From Sinotaia quadrata (Eukaryota; Mollusca; Gastropoda; Architaenioglossa; Viviparidae): 64,000 bases of DNA. The notes below the pieces were generated by a model that did not search any database, was not told the DNA's origin, and saw only the letters and a list, made by a program, of their open reading frames with translations. Below are positions 63,906 through 64,000 of this stretch, in pieces (the first letter of the stretch is position 1; every line of letters begins with the position of its first letter). The stretch lies in NCBI GenBank assembly GCA_028829895.1, contig CM054181.1, positions 15,780,001 through 15,844,000 on the forward strand. Direction: 5' to 3'. Both the position numbers and the translations under genes were made by a program.

Positions 63906-64000
63906 CGGTGGTTCCCAAACATTTTTGTTGCCAAGAGCACATTCAAATTTTCAGAAGAGTTTGGCGGGCGCCATCAGTTTTTGAACGCTTAGTTTTGTAC
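63906..64000 (+). mobile_element. Possible hAT-type transposon end, cut by the window edge
   Basis: The sequence cggtggttcccaaac, followed by a T-rich run and a GC-rich ggcgggcgcc, resembles the usual CAGTGGTTCCCAAAC left end of many hAT elements. The rest lies outside the window, so neither the other end nor a target-site duplication can be checked. Confidence 0.4.

Overview
The window looks like nuclear DNA of an invertebrate animal, most likely a mollusc or another lophotrochozoan. It is AT-rich, with sparse coding sequence, long introns and decayed transposons. It also carries an unusually dense set of microsatellites and 30-80 bp minisatellites. No bacterial-type operon, rRNA or convincing tRNA was seen. 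The species is not identified; the phylum is an inference from style.

The main content is a head-to-tail cluster of four rhodopsin-class (class A) G-protein-coupled receptor genes, all on the minus strand: A (exon 3347-4226), B (32524-33406), C (47337-48222) and D (59817-60699). They look related to adenosine receptors. All four keep the TM1 Glu (1.39), and A-C keep the TM7 Ser-His pair (7.42/7.43). B-D carry the Cys-x-Phe of extracellular loop 2. All four reading frames overrun a splice donor at the same place, phase 1, just after helix 8. For C and D the missing cytoplasmic-tail exon lies 4-5 kb downstream (42216-42487 and 55390-55649), with good acceptors in matching phase. A weaker candidate tail exon for B is at 21977-22170. 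The tail exon of A was not found and may lie beyond the left edge.

Genes C and D sit in two copies of a segmental duplication (about 37.3-49.5 kb and 53.1-61.8 kb). Matching order covers tail exon, intron satellites, receptor exon and a 43-bp upstream minisatellite. The left copy carries about 3.1 kb of extra DNA holding a broken reading frame and a non-LTR retrotransposon RT relic.

Layout: 1-3144 holds AT-rich DNA and a decayed hAT transposon with intact ends and target-site duplication. 3.3-4.2 kb is receptor A. 4.3-22 kb is mostly non-coding, with a candidate single-exon gene for a 20-residue-repeat protein (13293-13916), two possible plus-strand exons, and copy 1 of a roughly 1.6-kb dispersed repeat called R1 here. 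22-33.4 kb is receptor B with a satellite-filled intron. 33.4-37.3 kb is non-coding. 37.3-61.8 kb is the duplicated C/D region. 61.8-64 kb is intergenic DNA with satellites and a possible hAT end at the right edge.

Functionally the receptors would be plasma-membrane receptors coupling to heterotrimeric G proteins. Several ligand-pocket and activation motifs are altered, so the cluster may have moved away from adenosine toward other, possibly chemosensory, ligands. That last step is inference.
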